Shown here: positions 36,854 through 47,510 of the stretch, one piece after another
Layout: the number at the start of each line of letters is the position of its first letter
How positions within the stretch are numbered: position 1 is the stretch's first letter
NCBI GenBank assembly: GCA_030544235.1
Contig: CM060471.1
Coordinates: 2,320,848 to 2,384,847 of the forward strand
Reading direction: 5' to 3'
DNA: 64,000 nucleotides
Origin: Lepturacanthus savala
Taxonomy: Eukaryota; Chordata; Actinopteri; Scombriformes; Trichiuridae
The notes under the pieces: generated by a model
What the model was told of the DNA's origin: nothing
Databases searched by the model: none
Seen by the model: only the letters and a program-made list of their open reading frames with translations
Translations under genes and position numbers: made by a program

Positions 36854-36985
36854 AAAATGGCGGCTACGCCGGGACAAAGTGGGACTCTCAAGATGGCGGC
36901 TACGCCAGGAACGGGTGTTACGCCACTAGTGGTCACACTGTGACAATACACCCACGGATACTTGTGTGTGAGACAAGATGGCGAC
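36854..36985 (+). promoter_or_regulatory. Cluster of three YY1-like sites
   Basis: AAAATGGCGGCT (36854-36865), AAGATGGCGGC (36890-36900) and AAGATGGCGAC (36975-36985) match or nearly match the YY1 binding motif AAnATGGCGGC. The first two sit in a roughly 36-bp imperfect duplication (atggcggctacgcc, twice). Confidence 0.5.
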
Positions 36986-37753
36986 TTGTCCACGACACGT
37001 AATCCGGAGCAAAGAAAGCACGGGGGCGTGCGTAGTGTGGTGCGTGTATGTGTTAATGTAAGTATGCAAGTGTTCGTAGTAAGCGAGAGGATGGAGAGCG
37101 AAGAGGAGAGAAAGAGGATGAGAGTGAAAGAGCGAGCGGGAGAGAGAGAGAGAGAAGAGAGCGAGAGAGCGGACTCGGGGCTCAATCAGCTGATCGCAGT
37201 AACAGAATAAACAGCGTAACGGACGCGGCGATCCGTACAAAAACACGGAGTGAAAACACTAATAAACAACTACTAATATTCACTGCCCAGAAGATAACCT
37301 CTTACTGTGACGCAGGCTGTTGTTGTGGTGGTCCGGAGTTTGTTGATCCGGGCTTTGTTGGTCCGGAGCTGCAGCACCGCCTCTGCAGTCCTTTGCTGAC
37401 AGTCCGGGGCTAGCGGCACGCTAGTGTCCTCTCACAGTCCGTGGCTCGGAGGGAGAGGGTCGCGACAGGAAAGAAAGGAGGGAAACGTTGTGTCTCAGGT
37501 GTCCTTTCATAGCCGGGCGTCGCCTACATCCGCGGGAAACAGCTTGATCCGGGGGGTGACCGTCGATCAATCGGGTGGAAGAAAGTCTCGGCCAGCGAGG
37601 ATTTCTTCTTACAGGCCTTCTGGAAATGCGCGCGGTAACTGTTCGCTCGGCTGCTGCTCGGTGTGGGCAGGCGGGTTGAGCGAGTGTTGTGTGCTTCCGT
37701 TCGTCGCGCCCGTCAGCGCGACTGGAAAGAGCGCAGTTTGCAGGTCCTCCATG

Positions 37754-37805
37754 CATTTATAGCCTTCGTGTCGTCACCGCCCAGTGACACACTACAGCCA
37801 ATCAG
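37754..37805 (-). promoter_or_regulatory. Antisense core promoter: CCAAT, GC box, TATA
   Basis: Read on the minus strand: an inverted CCAAT box (ctgattggct, 37796-37805), the GC box gggcgg (37777-37782), and ggcTATAAATgc (37754-37765). This arrangement and spacing are classical for a TATA promoter firing toward lower coordinates, with an expected start near 37725-37730. Confidence 0.55.
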
Positions 37806-38040
37806 AGTCCGCTTTCTGTGGGACCCCTGCTGGGATTACCTGTGACGTAGTTGCTGGATCCGACGGAAACACGGGTGGCGCTGTTGAGTACCACCCGGGG
37901 CTCCTTTGTTTAGGGACACGTGGCAAAGGGGTTTCCCTCAAATCAGGCTTCAGGCTTGCCTGCAGGCCTGAAATTCCTCAGGGCGAGGCACAACACTCTG
38001 GTTGAGACTATAACCTTTGTGTTGTTAGGGTAGGTTGTGC

Positions 38041-38896
38041 CCAGTTATAAAAATAAGACTATGAAGCAATAATTACAATAATAAATAATACAATCAGCCA
38101 ACACAATGACAGCCAGCTGTTCTCCCAATCACTTCAGCTTTAGGGGATTTTCATTTGTTCTTGTTATCCAGTTTACCTGCACAAAAACATGCAATTCTCT
38201 ATTCTCTTCAAGAGGAAGGTTAAGAAAAGGTTAAGGAAAGATTTAAATTCATAAAGTGCATATGACGACATTGATGAGTGTTGGGAGTGATCGCTGTGCA
38301 GCTGCACAGTGAAAATGTCAGGAATCCCAGGATCTCAGATATCTGAAACACCAAACATATTTCCATGTCATGGGATCTAAATTAAATCTGAGGCGTTCTC
38401 TGTGGCCGGTGGTCCACCTGCCAATTTCAAGTGAGTGCTGAGGAGAGATTGGTGTGGCTCTGATGGATGGAGATAAGTGGCGGCTTTTCTGCTGAGAGTG
38501 GAGTATGCTCCTCACTGTGCCTTGCTCAAAGTGAATTTGGAGATTTGATGAGAAACTGCAATTGGCAAGCAACACCACAAATTGCTTTTGAGTCCTCCCA
38601 CTTCTGTTGTTTCTCTGTTGAGCCAGAGAAAAGAATTTTTTTTATTTTTTTCCTCACAGTAGGTTTCTGGAGAGAATCAGTGACAGGATGAATGGAAACA
38701 TAAATCCAAACAGGAACAGTTACTGATTCAATGCACATGTAGTGATTCCATATTTGACACTAAGGCTGCTAATAATAATGATATACTGTAGGCAATTAGG
38801 ACAGTGAATGCAGAGCAAGAACAAGAGATTATACTGTAATAATAATAGGAAGCAATGAATGGAATTATGTCTATAGAACTATTATTACTAATAGGA
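38041..38896. other. Non-coding stretch, no gene recognised
   Basis: No supported exon. A short inverted pair gtgcagctgcac lies at about 38294-38305. Confidence 0.45.
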
Positions 38897-39520
38897 AGAT
38901 CAGGTAAATTGGGACACTTTTTGTTAAATCTCTTGGGACAATAACACAATACCAAATATGCATTTCCCATGTCAAATGATAAAGGGAAATTCAAATTCAA
39001 AAGTAATTCATCATGCTCAGAACCACGTAACTTTTAAAATGTATTAAATAAACCCATATTACGGCATTAAAACAAGAACAGATCAGTTATGTGTTGTACA
39101 CACATGCTAACACAGCTATGTATACAAGCTAAGCTAGCACTACACAAAAGCTAGTACCCAGTCATATGGAACAAGCTAAGTTACACAGACACAGCAAAAG
39201 TAGTGACTACTTTGAGTTGATCTAATTTCACATGACAATCAACATACTGTCCATGTTTTAGCTGAACCACATGTCATACACGTGTGTGAGTTACACAGAG
39301 GGTTAGGCCCATTTTAGCTGAAACCATGAGGCCCATTTTAGCTTAAGGGGTAAAGGTAAATTGGGCCACCAAGATCATCAAACATCGATTTTCCTAAAAA
39401 CATGTTAATATATAAATATAAAAATATAAACTAATCAAATCAGTTATATCAACAGTTTGAAATCCTTTGTAGTCATTGGCTCTAATTTCCAGAGGGAGTG
39501 GGACCCCCAAACCTAAAATA
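38897..39520 (+). repeat. Unnamed inverted-repeat family, copy C
   Basis: It opens gatcaggtaaattgggacac and runs through cttgggacaataacacaatacc, gaacagatcagttatgtgttgtacacac, aagctaagctagcactacacaaaagctag and ttgagttgatctaatttcacatg. It ends with ttggctctaatttccagagggagtgggaccc, the right-hand block of copy D. The terminal right repeat is lost. Several ggcccattttagct motifs are repeated inside (39307-39345). Confidence 0.6.
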
Positions 39521-39675
39521 GTGAAAAAACAATTAGAGACTAATTTACAAGTGAAATCCAAATAAATTAGATGTAAAATGATAATAACAATAATAACAGG
39601 GTGAATAGGTCATGGTGAAGCTGGATGATGTGGATGGATGTAACACATATGTATATCATTCAAAGTAAATTGATT

Positions 39676-39975
39676 CACTGCAAAAAAAAAATAAAAATAA
39701 AATTGAACAATGATACCAGGCAAAAATATTTAGTAAAATTAGACTTAGTCTAATTAATCTTGAATTATGTCATTCATTGACATATTATTTTGCTTATTTT
39801 AAGCTTTCCAAAAATATGAGATAAAAAGTCAGAATTATTAGATAAAAGAAGACTAAATTGAACAAAATCAAGAAAAAAAAAAAATAATAAACAAAATTAT
39901 CTGCCAATAGAATATGGTAATTCGAGATGATTCTACTCAATACTGGATTAAATTGTAACTTTGTTTGTTGCAGTG
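39676..39975. mobile_element. Complete CACTG...CAGTG MITE (300 bp)
   Basis: The ends are CACTGCAAAAAAA (39676) and TTTGTTTGTTGCAGTG (to 39975). The two halves are inverted relatives around ttattagataaaag. CACTG termini suggest an En/Spm (CACTA-like) or related superfamily, but no matching 2-3 bp target duplication is visible (att left, tag right). AT-rich and non-coding. Confidence 0.5.
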
Positions 39976-40369
39976 TAGGGGGATTAGACGGCTATTGATT
40001 TGAAAGGACTGGCAGAAGAGTTTGAACACGTTCTGATTTTATGAGTTTGAGTTTATGTCCATACCTGTCAGTCACCATTATGATTTTAATGTCATTTCAT
40101 GATGGGATTAAATTCACAGATACATTATGTTGGGAAGTTTTAATTCTGTATAACCTGCAACCTCTGATTGATTCTACTGTCTTTTTTCTTGGCATCCCTT
40201 ATGTTCAGATTTAAATTTAGTGTCTATTTGAGGAACCAGTTCTGACTTTAGTTGAATATTTAGAATTGAACTTTAAAACAGAGCAACTTGAATATTTAAA
40301 TACATTATATTCAGGCATTTTTTTATGTTCTTCAAATGTAAAACGTATTGACCACACTGCAAAATTTAA

Positions 40370-40460
40370 ATCTTAAGAAGTAAATATCTTTTATTTGGGT
40401 ATAATTAGCCCATTAATTAGTGCAATTATCTTGATTTATCCTATTCCATTGGTAGATAAT
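40370..40460. repeat. CACTG-family MITE fragment
   Basis: cactgcaaaatttaaatcttaag is followed by atcttgatttatcctattccattggtagataatttt. This is one arm of the family. Confidence 0.45.
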
Positions 40461-40693
40461 TTTGAAAAACATGAAAACATGCATGAATATCAGTGCCACA
40501 GTGTCACCCACATGAATGTCTAATGAAATTTAGATTTTCATGTTCTAGAGCAGGGGTGTAAATATGCAGCCTGGGGCCAGAATTGGCATTAAAGGGTCCA
40601 ATCCAGGCCACTGAATGACTGCACTAATATTTGTCTTTAGTGATTTTTTTTTGTACAATTAATTAAATATTTCCTTGGAATACATATGTGGAC

Positions 40694-40910
40694 ATTGATT
40701 AGTACTGTATAATAGTGGTTCTCACTGAACTCATTGCAGAGATCTTAGAGCACAGTGACTAAGAACGTGTCCAACAATGTGTCCTTTGAAAGAGTCCAGT
40801 GTTGTCATAACTGAAATAACCAATAATAGATAGATGTCATTGCCATGGTTTTCCTTTTCAGGTAAATGGGACAGTAGTTTCATTGTGGTAAGGTTAATGA
40901 TGATCAATGT
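40694..40910 (+). repeat. Duplicated segment, copy 1
   Basis: From attgattagtactgt through cagagatcttagagcacag, gaaagagtccagtgttgtcataa and gccatggttttccttttc to aaggttaatgatgat, the segment is repeated in the same orientation at 43348-43568 with small indels. No inverted ends, tail or target duplication is apparent, and there is no coding frame. Confidence 0.75.
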
Positions 40911-42725
40911 TTAAACTGTTTGTCTTTTTATCTCACGATTTTTATTATCTCATAATGTAGATTTTTTTTTTAACTCAAATTAATTGAGTAGTTTGAAATA
41001 TAAGTGAAATAATCTGAAAATTGAATAAGATTCAGCATAAAAGATCCCCCCACTGTACTAAATATGCTGCCTTTTGAAATCAATAAAACTGCCAAAGTCA
41101 TATCTGAGTCTCAACAGGTAATTATTTACAGTAGCTCTGCAGTTGGCTGTGCATATGTCTAAAATGTGCTTTAGAAGAGTGGGAGGATGAGGCCAACTAA
41201 CAGGATGTAAGGGAGAAATGAACGGGAAAGATAAAGACGATGAAACAGCTGGAGTAAAGAAGGAGTTGAGAGTGGCAGTGGCATACAGTCATGACTTGCT
41301 ACAAGACAGCTGTCAGCGCTAATAGATGGAGAGGGATGGAAAGAGGGGGGTAGAAGAAGTGGAAAACATAAAGGGGAGAGATGTTCAGGCCAAACAGCCT
41401 TTCACCGGCTATTATAGCGTAATATATTGCAGCTGCTGTGGCTGAATGTAGGAGAGAAAGTTCTCTGGCAGTTTGGAGAAGAGTCTACAAATTATCTGAA
41501 ATTATATTCTCAAACGGATGGTTTGGTTTTGACGCTGTCTGCGACTCAGCCGGGAAACAAAGACAAGAGTTTCAGTCAGTTCTGCTGAGGACAAGTCAGC
41601 TCGCATAAAGTCAGCCATCATGACTCCTACTCCCTCCCCCAGTCCAAAGGTCCGTATTCTCTGCCCTCATGACCCCCTCAAACGTCAGTGGAGATGAAAG
41701 CCACCTCTACAAAGGGTTCCTGAATCAACCCGCCTTTGAACGGTAATTGACAGCAGTGATGGTGCGCCTCGGCTCCCTTCAAGTAATGAGCTTCTTGGAG
41801 ACGAAACCTGCTGCCGGATGTGACAGTTCTCATCCTGAGAACTTGGTGAAAACAATAAGATGCTGTCAGTGGATCTTTCTTGAGGAATAAGCAACAAAAA
41901 ACCTTCACAACAGTGGTGTACAGTCACAGGCAGAGGGTGTTGTTTTCCTGCGGCATCTAGTGGAGATGTCGCAGATTACGGCCAAACAAGGACTCAAGCG
42001 GGTAGGAAAGTGTCCACCTCGAGCATAAGAAAGTCTAGATGTCTTACAACACAGACTCAAACCTCCTCACCATCTTGCTACAGACAAACAGTCTGACCTG
42101 ATGTATTGAAAATAAAGGAAGGTGAGTGATTTGAACAAACTCAAATATTCTGATCTCGCTGAAAACTTGACGGATTTACTCATGGTTTGGTTTCTTATAA
42201 ATGTACTCAACGCTGCCTTTCTCTGTATAACTATGGCCTCTAGAGCCATTATTTGCTTTGTCCATTCTGGGCTGCTGTAGAATATGGCGGTGCAGCATTG
42301 CAGGCTTTAAGGTAGGACACCTGTTCCCCATGTTTAGTTAAAAAAAGTTCAATCTAAAGTAGTGATTCTCAAACTTATCATACCCCATTTTGGAGGAAGA
42401 AAAATGTTCATGTCCCAACAAATGAAAATATAAAATAATTAAATAATAATTGGTGACTTTGTTTGTTTTGTTTATTTTTTTAAATAAGAGAATAAAGAAA
42501 AATGCATCAAATACTTTCAAGTAAACCAGTTAGCTCCACCAGATAAAAACAAATAAATGGTGCAATCACTTTGAACAATGCAACTAAAATCCTATCTGTA
42601 CAAAAAATACAAAAAAAAAACAACAACAAATAGCTTGTTCTGGCTGCTGAGACACTTTTTGTAACTTTTCAAGATAACAACAATAATGTGCATCCTGTTT
42701 TAAATAGAACAAAATTAGTGTAGAT
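40911..42725. other. Non-coding stretch, no gene recognised
   Basis: The better-composed part, 41150-42060, has antisense open frames (41678-41927) without recognisable domains. The segment cggcatctagtgg...gtcgcagatta at 41951-41980 resembles a short motif also near 12866 and 52115. Confidence 0.4.
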
Positions 42726-42736
42726 ATGTGTGAGCC

Positions 42737-43021
42737 TGGGTCTGGGATCTTTCTGTGTGGAGTTTGCATGTTCTCCCTGTGTCTGGTGGGTTTTCTCCAG
42801 GTTCTCCAGCTTCCTCCCACAGTCCAAAACATGCTGAGGTTAATTGGAGACTCTAAATTGCCCATAGGTGTGAGTGTGTGAGTGAATGGTGTGTGTGCCC
42901 CATGATTGGCTGGCGACCATCTGGGGTGTATCCCTGCCTCTCGCTGTAATGCGCTGGGATTGGCTCCAGCAGACCCCTGCGACCCTAATGAGGAATAAGC
43001 AGGTATAGAAGATGAGATGAG
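42737..43021 (+). mobile_element. tRNA-headed SINE, 5'-truncated
   Basis: It is bounded by perfect 11-bp direct repeats ATGTGTGAGCC (42726-42736 and 43022-43032). The tRNA-like head is missing. The body (gtgtggagtttgcatgttctccctgtg, ggttaattggagactctaaattgccc) and 3' part (gggattggctccagcagacccctgcgacc) are intact. It ends in the tail ataagcaggtatagaagatgagatgagatg. This tail resembles the end of the Rex3 element at 61796. Confidence 0.85.
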
Positions 43022-43347
43022 ATGTGTGAGCCGTTAAGATTTATCAGTATTAGAGGCTGCAATGAGTGTGTGTTCACTGGTATCGCTTGCTCTCGGACAA
43101 TAGCAATAAATGCTTTATGAATTTAGAAATTTGTTTCATTTTGAATATTTATCGGATGTTCCAAGGTGATAAAATACAGCAATTCTTATTATGACTGAAT
43201 ACTACACTATAAAAATAATACTTGAATACTGAATATTATATTCCATTTCTCTCAAGTCTGTTCTGCTAGATGCTACCACTAAATTAAATTGTGCACACTG
43301 TACCTTTCACAGAAACTACAGACTTGGGTCAATTGGCCATCAGTTGA

Positions 43348-43568
43348 ATTGATTAGTACTGTGTAAAAGTGGTTCTCACTGAACTAATTGCAGAGATCTT
43401 AGAGCACAGCGGCTAAGAATATGTCCAACAAGTCAAGAAATGTGTGCTTTGAAAGAGTCCAGTGTTGTCATAACCAATAATCAATGCAGTATATGTTGTT
43501 GCCATGGTTTTCCTTTTCGGGTGAATGGGACTGTAGTTCCATTGTAGTAAGGTCAATGATAATGAATG
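43348..43568 (+). repeat. Duplicated segment, copy 2
   Basis: Direct repeat of 40694-40910, about 2.65 kb away. It carries a short extra piece (caagtcaagaa near 43430). The flanks of the two copies do not match. Confidence 0.75.
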
Positions 43569-43669
43569 AATCCAATAGAGAAATAAAAAGGAACAAGTAA
43601 ATAAGCAGAAAGGCAAATCTGGTTTATTTTCAAAAGGGGCATTCAAGGTGCTAGATGTTATAGATATAA

Positions 43670-43671
<2 letters not shown>

Positions 43672-43704
<33 letters not shown>

Positions 43705-44215
43705 CAGAAACAAAGTTAGAAAAAAAACATGGTGACACTCCAAAGCGAATTGCATAACTGGTAAAACCAGTGCAGTCTGTTAGCTTATCCATCTATTCTG
43801 ACCTTATACATATAATTAGGTTAAGTATAATCAAGGATATACAATCCACAATTGCTCTACCAGTGACTGATATAGCCATGTGACTGATATTTGTTTTACG
43901 ATTTCTGTTTGTGTGAATGTTCTGTGGATGTGGAAATGATGGGTAGGTTAGTGGAGGAACTATTGGCTCTGTTCATTTTTTAGAAAGTGTGATGTTAACT
44001 GTTAAGTGAAAAGGCTTCTTTTCAAAAACACTTAGATAAAAAAGTTCAATATATAACTTTTTTGACCAAAATCATGAGAAGATGAAACAAGCAAAAGTAT
44101 CTACCAAAGGAGAAGATAGTTCAAGGAAATTATACTTAACATGGGATTAATTTGCTCTAAAAACTAGAATTATTTAAACTCAAGATTTTGTTTTTGCAGT
44201 GTAACAATAAAAAAA
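43672..44215. repeat. Poly-T tract and CACTG-family MITE arm
   Basis: A 31-bp T run (43672-43702) is followed, after unassigned sequence, by an arm of the AT-rich MITE family near 44010-44205. That arm has gaccaaaatcatgag, agtatctaccaaaggagaagatag and the end caagattttgtttttgcagtg. Confidence 0.5.
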
Positions 44216-44494
44216 AATGATAAGATACAAATATCTGCAATGTTCAGGGTATCTTGGCCTGTATCTATCATTGCAGATTCAGTCTCTTAATGTTTTCCAT
44301 CTCATATGTGATATTTGCATCTCTCAGGGTTTTTCAAAACCAAGCATCCTATCAGATCATGGATCTGTCTCCACATGTAGATGCTAATCATTTCTGTTTT
44401 TATTTTCTTTCCGCCTTGCATTTGTAGATCGGCGGCGTCAGCAGTAGACTCGTTCTGATTTAAACTTGAATCATCTTCTTTCCTATTCCTCCAG

Positions 44495-44700
44495 ACATCC
44501 GTGGCCTGCAGGGCTTCCTGGACCAGACATCCCGTCAGGGCGTGGACGTGGCTTTGCAGAGGGTGGACAGGAACATCAGTAAGGTCTTCACCAACCTCTT
44601 CACCACCATGAGGACCGAGGAGCTCAACCGTTACAGGGACACACTGCGCAGGGCCATCCTGCTGCTCAGCCCCCACGGAGCACACACCTTCATCCAGCAG
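44495..44700 (+). CDS. Internal protein-coding exon of an unidentified gene
   Basis: The exon follows a strong acceptor (pyrimidine-rich cttctttcctattcctccag, to 44494) and begins with two bases of a split codon. It then reads 68 codons without a stop: IRGLQGFLDQTSRQGVDVAL, a middle part with NISKVFTNLFTTMRTEELN, and RYRDTLRRAILLLSPHG near the end, closing with HTFIQQ. The frame ends on CAG before gtcggt, a weak donor. A later donor (aatgtaata, about 44726) would add eight residues. Codon use is GC-rich at third positions, unlike the AT-rich flanks. The peptide should be helical and amphipathic, like part of a helical-repeat or scaffold protein. I do not recognise the gene. No other exon of it was found, so its introns must be long. 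Confidence 0.75.
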
Positions 44701-44850
44701 GTCGGTCAGCCTTGGTCTGTCAATGTAATATCTAAAAGTCCATATTTACAGCAAGCATGCAGGCCTGTGTGTGTGCAGAGGGTTGGTGTGTGTGTGGAAT
44801 GAGTGAGCGCATACAGCAAGTATGACGTGTAAACAACAAAACTTTGTGGA

Positions 44851-45404
44851 GTGATATCAGGTAAATGGGGCCACTTTTTGCTAAATTTCTTGGGACAATA
44901 ACACAATATCTGATATGCCTTTTCCATGTATATTTGTGATTAGTAATGTCTGTTTCTGATCCTGTGTTGTTGGGATTATGTGATAAAATGACATTATTTA
45001 GGCTGTATAAATCTTGAAATATTCGCTGTGCCACTTTTTTTTGCACTAGCAGTTTCAGTTAAAATGAGCCGTCAGGTAAAATTACTTTTAACTACTTATT
45101 ACCTACTAACAGCATTATTTCTTATGGATTTTCTAATGTGAATTTTGTACTTTTAATAGATTCATCATCCTTAGAATAGTTTGGTTAGATGTGTCATACC
45201 AGGCTACTTACCATGTCCATTTCTGGTTCAGTCTAGATTTGAAGTATTGTTTCACCACCATAGAAACCATAAACTAATCAAATCACCTGTTGCTTGTCAA
45301 GCACAGTTTTGTGAATAGTTTTAAATCATTTGCCGTCATTGGCTCTAATTTCCAGAGGAGCTGGGACCCCAAAACCTTAAATGGCCCATTTTACCTGATA
45401 TCAC
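44851..45404 (+). repeat. Unnamed inverted-repeat family, copy D (both ends present)
   Basis: This is the clearest copy. It begins GTGATATCAGGTAAATGGGGCC and ends with the inverse, GGCCCATTTTACCTGATATCAC, giving terminal inverted repeats of about 22-27 bp over a 554-bp element. The right flank is CCTA, as in copy A. Interior blocks match A, B, C and E. There is no open frame of note, so it is non-autonomous. It starts 150 bp downstream of the exon at 44495-44700. Confidence 0.7.
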
Positions 45405-46394
45405 CCTATTACACACAGATATGTAAGGAATCTACATGTGTATAAATAGAGGTGAATTGGTACATATTGGTACATACATATTGTATACATACAGGTTTTA
45501 AATAGATCAGTTAGTGTATCATGGGATGCAAGTAAGTACAACAATGATTTAGGACACAATTGTGTGTGTTTCTAGCTACATATTCTAAGTACACATGTAA
45601 GAATGGATGAGTATCTTTAAGCTGACTTTACTTTTGTTCACAATGATGGGACAGGGGTTGACTGAACAGTTCGCTTTGTCTCTAAAGCTAGCAAGCAGCA
45701 TTCTGTGGATATCAGGCTTAGGGATTTTCTAAAAACTCCAAAAAAACAGATAAACCACCTTTCTGCCCAATCTGTGCTGAAATTGTCCCATGTTCTCCTT
45801 CGCTGAAGCATCTGGCACATGTTTGGTATGTGTAATGATGACAGCCTGCAGGTGGTGCAGCTCTCTTATTAGTATTGCCCCGCCGCCTTACAAAAAGACA
45901 TAAGTTTCAATTGTGTGTCTTGCAGGCAAGCAAACCAAAGAAAAAATGATTGGAATTGTGAACTAACTCAAAGCTTGAAAGAGATTGCATTTATTTGTAC
46001 TGGCCCCTGGGTGAGTGTACAATCATAGAACAAGTAAATGCAAAAGTGAGTAAGTGTGTGTGTGTAAAGGGAGTAAGTAAGTGTGTGTGTGTGTATGTAT
46101 GGGAACAAATAGTGTACATGGGGGGAACACGCATATATGAGTGTATGAACGAGCTCTTTACAGAAATCTATCTTTGTCCAGTGTGTCTGTGTTCTCTGCT
46201 GCACAGAAACTGCATCAGTGATCATTTGTAAGCTATGTGTAAGCTGTGTGTGTGTGTGTGTGCTTTATAACTTATTTAGCTGCTGTGTGCACTCAGCCAC
46301 AGATGCACTGGGCAACCTCTGACCTCACACACACACTGCTTGACTCATTCATATTAAGGCCATGGGACATTTGTACAAATCCTCACCTGGCAGG
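45405..46394. other. Non-coding stretch, simple repeats
   Basis: Interrupted agtaagtgtgtgtg repeats (46045-46100) and a short (TG) run (46247-46262). No gene is seen. Confidence 0.5.
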
Positions 46395-46436
<42 letters not shown>

Positions 46437-46440
46437 GCGC
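46395..46440. repeat. (GT)n microsatellite
   Basis: About 46 bp of GT with terminal GC variants. Confidence 0.95.
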
Positions 46441-46688
46441 GTATGTGTGGGTGGGTGCGTGTGCACGTGTGGGTGTCGCAGGCTTTTTGTTTCTATTCAT
46501 ACTGCCAGTCAAGCTGTGTTGCCATGGAAGCAGCTTTAACTATTACTATGGCTCTTTCTCTTCACCCACATCCACCAAGATAATATATTTATCTAAAAGT
46601 TAACTTAAGTTTTACAAGAAAAGGGATTTTGATTGATTTTGATGTAAGATTTCTTTTTTTTACATATATTTGGCAAACACCAAGTGAT

Positions 46689-47036
46689 CATCTTCTATAC
46701 CTGCTTATTCCTCATTAGGGTCACATGGTCTGCTGGAGCCTATCCCAGCACATTACGGCGAGAGGCAGGCATACACCCCATATGGCCACCAGTCTATCAT
46801 GGAGCACACACACCATTCACTCACACACTCACACCTACGGGCAATTTACTATAGAGTCACCAATTAACCTCAGCATGTTTTTGGACTGTGGGAGGAAGCT
46901 GGAGTACCTGGTGAAAACCCACAGGGAGAACATGAAACTCCACACAGAAAGGTCCCAGACCCAGGAGGTCTTGAACCTGCGACCTTCTTGCTGTGAGGCA
47001 ACAGCGCTAACCCCTGCACCACCGTGTCACCCACAT
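46689..47036 (-). mobile_element. Full-length tRNA-headed SINE
   Basis: The 348-bp element lies in reverse orientation between direct repeats CAAGTGAT (46681-46688 and 47037-47044). Read on its own strand, it starts with a tRNA-like head with box A-like TGGTGCAGGGGTTAGCGC and box B-like GGTTCAAGACC. These promoter boxes for RNA polymerase III lie within the first 80 bases. A unique body follows (gtgtggagtttcatgttctcc, ggttaattggtgactcta), then the conserved 3' end (ataagcaggtatagaag). It is the best reference copy in the window. Others are at 5894, 42737, 47641 and 53725. Confidence 0.85.
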
Positions 47037-47154
47037 CAAGTGATATGTGACAAATTAATGCAGGAACAAATGAATAAACCTAGGAAAATTGTATTTTTCA
47101 TTTCATAGGGTGTTTAAGGGGATATCTCATAATTTGGAGTATTTTCTGTAAAAC

Positions 47155-47158
<4 letters not shown>

Positions 47159-47192
<34 letters not shown>
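47159..47192. repeat. (TA)n microsatellite
   Basis: 34 bp of TA dinucleotides. Confidence 0.95.
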
Positions 47193-47195
<3 letters not shown>

Positions 47196-47510
47196 CTTTC
47201 ATCAGACATTTATAGATGTTTTTGCCCAAAGCGACAATCTATGTGTTTCATAAAATTTGCACATTTTAATCCTCCACTCAAGTCATTCTGTATGTTTTAC
47301 AATTCAGAATAATTAGTGTTTATTAAATCCTGCAGGAGAAAAAAAAAACAAAAAAAAGATGGTTCACTTGCAGCCTGGGGGGTGATATTGGTGATTCCCT
47401 GTCAATCAGACATGTACATATATAATATTTATTAATGTGTACATACTGATATTAGGCTGTGAAGAGATAATATATTAAATATGTGGTTGTGAAAATAAAA
47501 AGACATTTAA

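Larger units (their letters stand above)
36304..38040 (-). mobile_element. CpG-rich LTR-like block, antisense (or CpG-island promoter)
   Basis: This 1.7-kb block differs sharply in base composition from its AT-rich surroundings. About 36840-37930 is GC-rich with very many CpG sites. On the minus strand it has a textbook core promoter (inverted CCAAT, GC box, TATA box at 37754-37805). About 1.1 kb downstream is AATAAA (36616-36621), and 200 bp further on ggtggtgccccg (36409-36420), as in the block at 13783-14370. U3-R-U5 order and a related second copy favour an endogenous retroelement LTR. The alternative is a host CpG-island promoter. No gag-pol-env flanks it and the ends are estimates. (GT) and (GA) simple repeats lie inside (36780-36845 and 37137-37165). 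Confidence 0.4.

Noticed and set aside
37421..37762. Overlapping 111-112 aa frames on both strands
   Set aside because: High GC lowers stop-codon frequency in the CpG-rich block. The minus-strand ATG lies at the TATA box, upstream of the expected transcription start.
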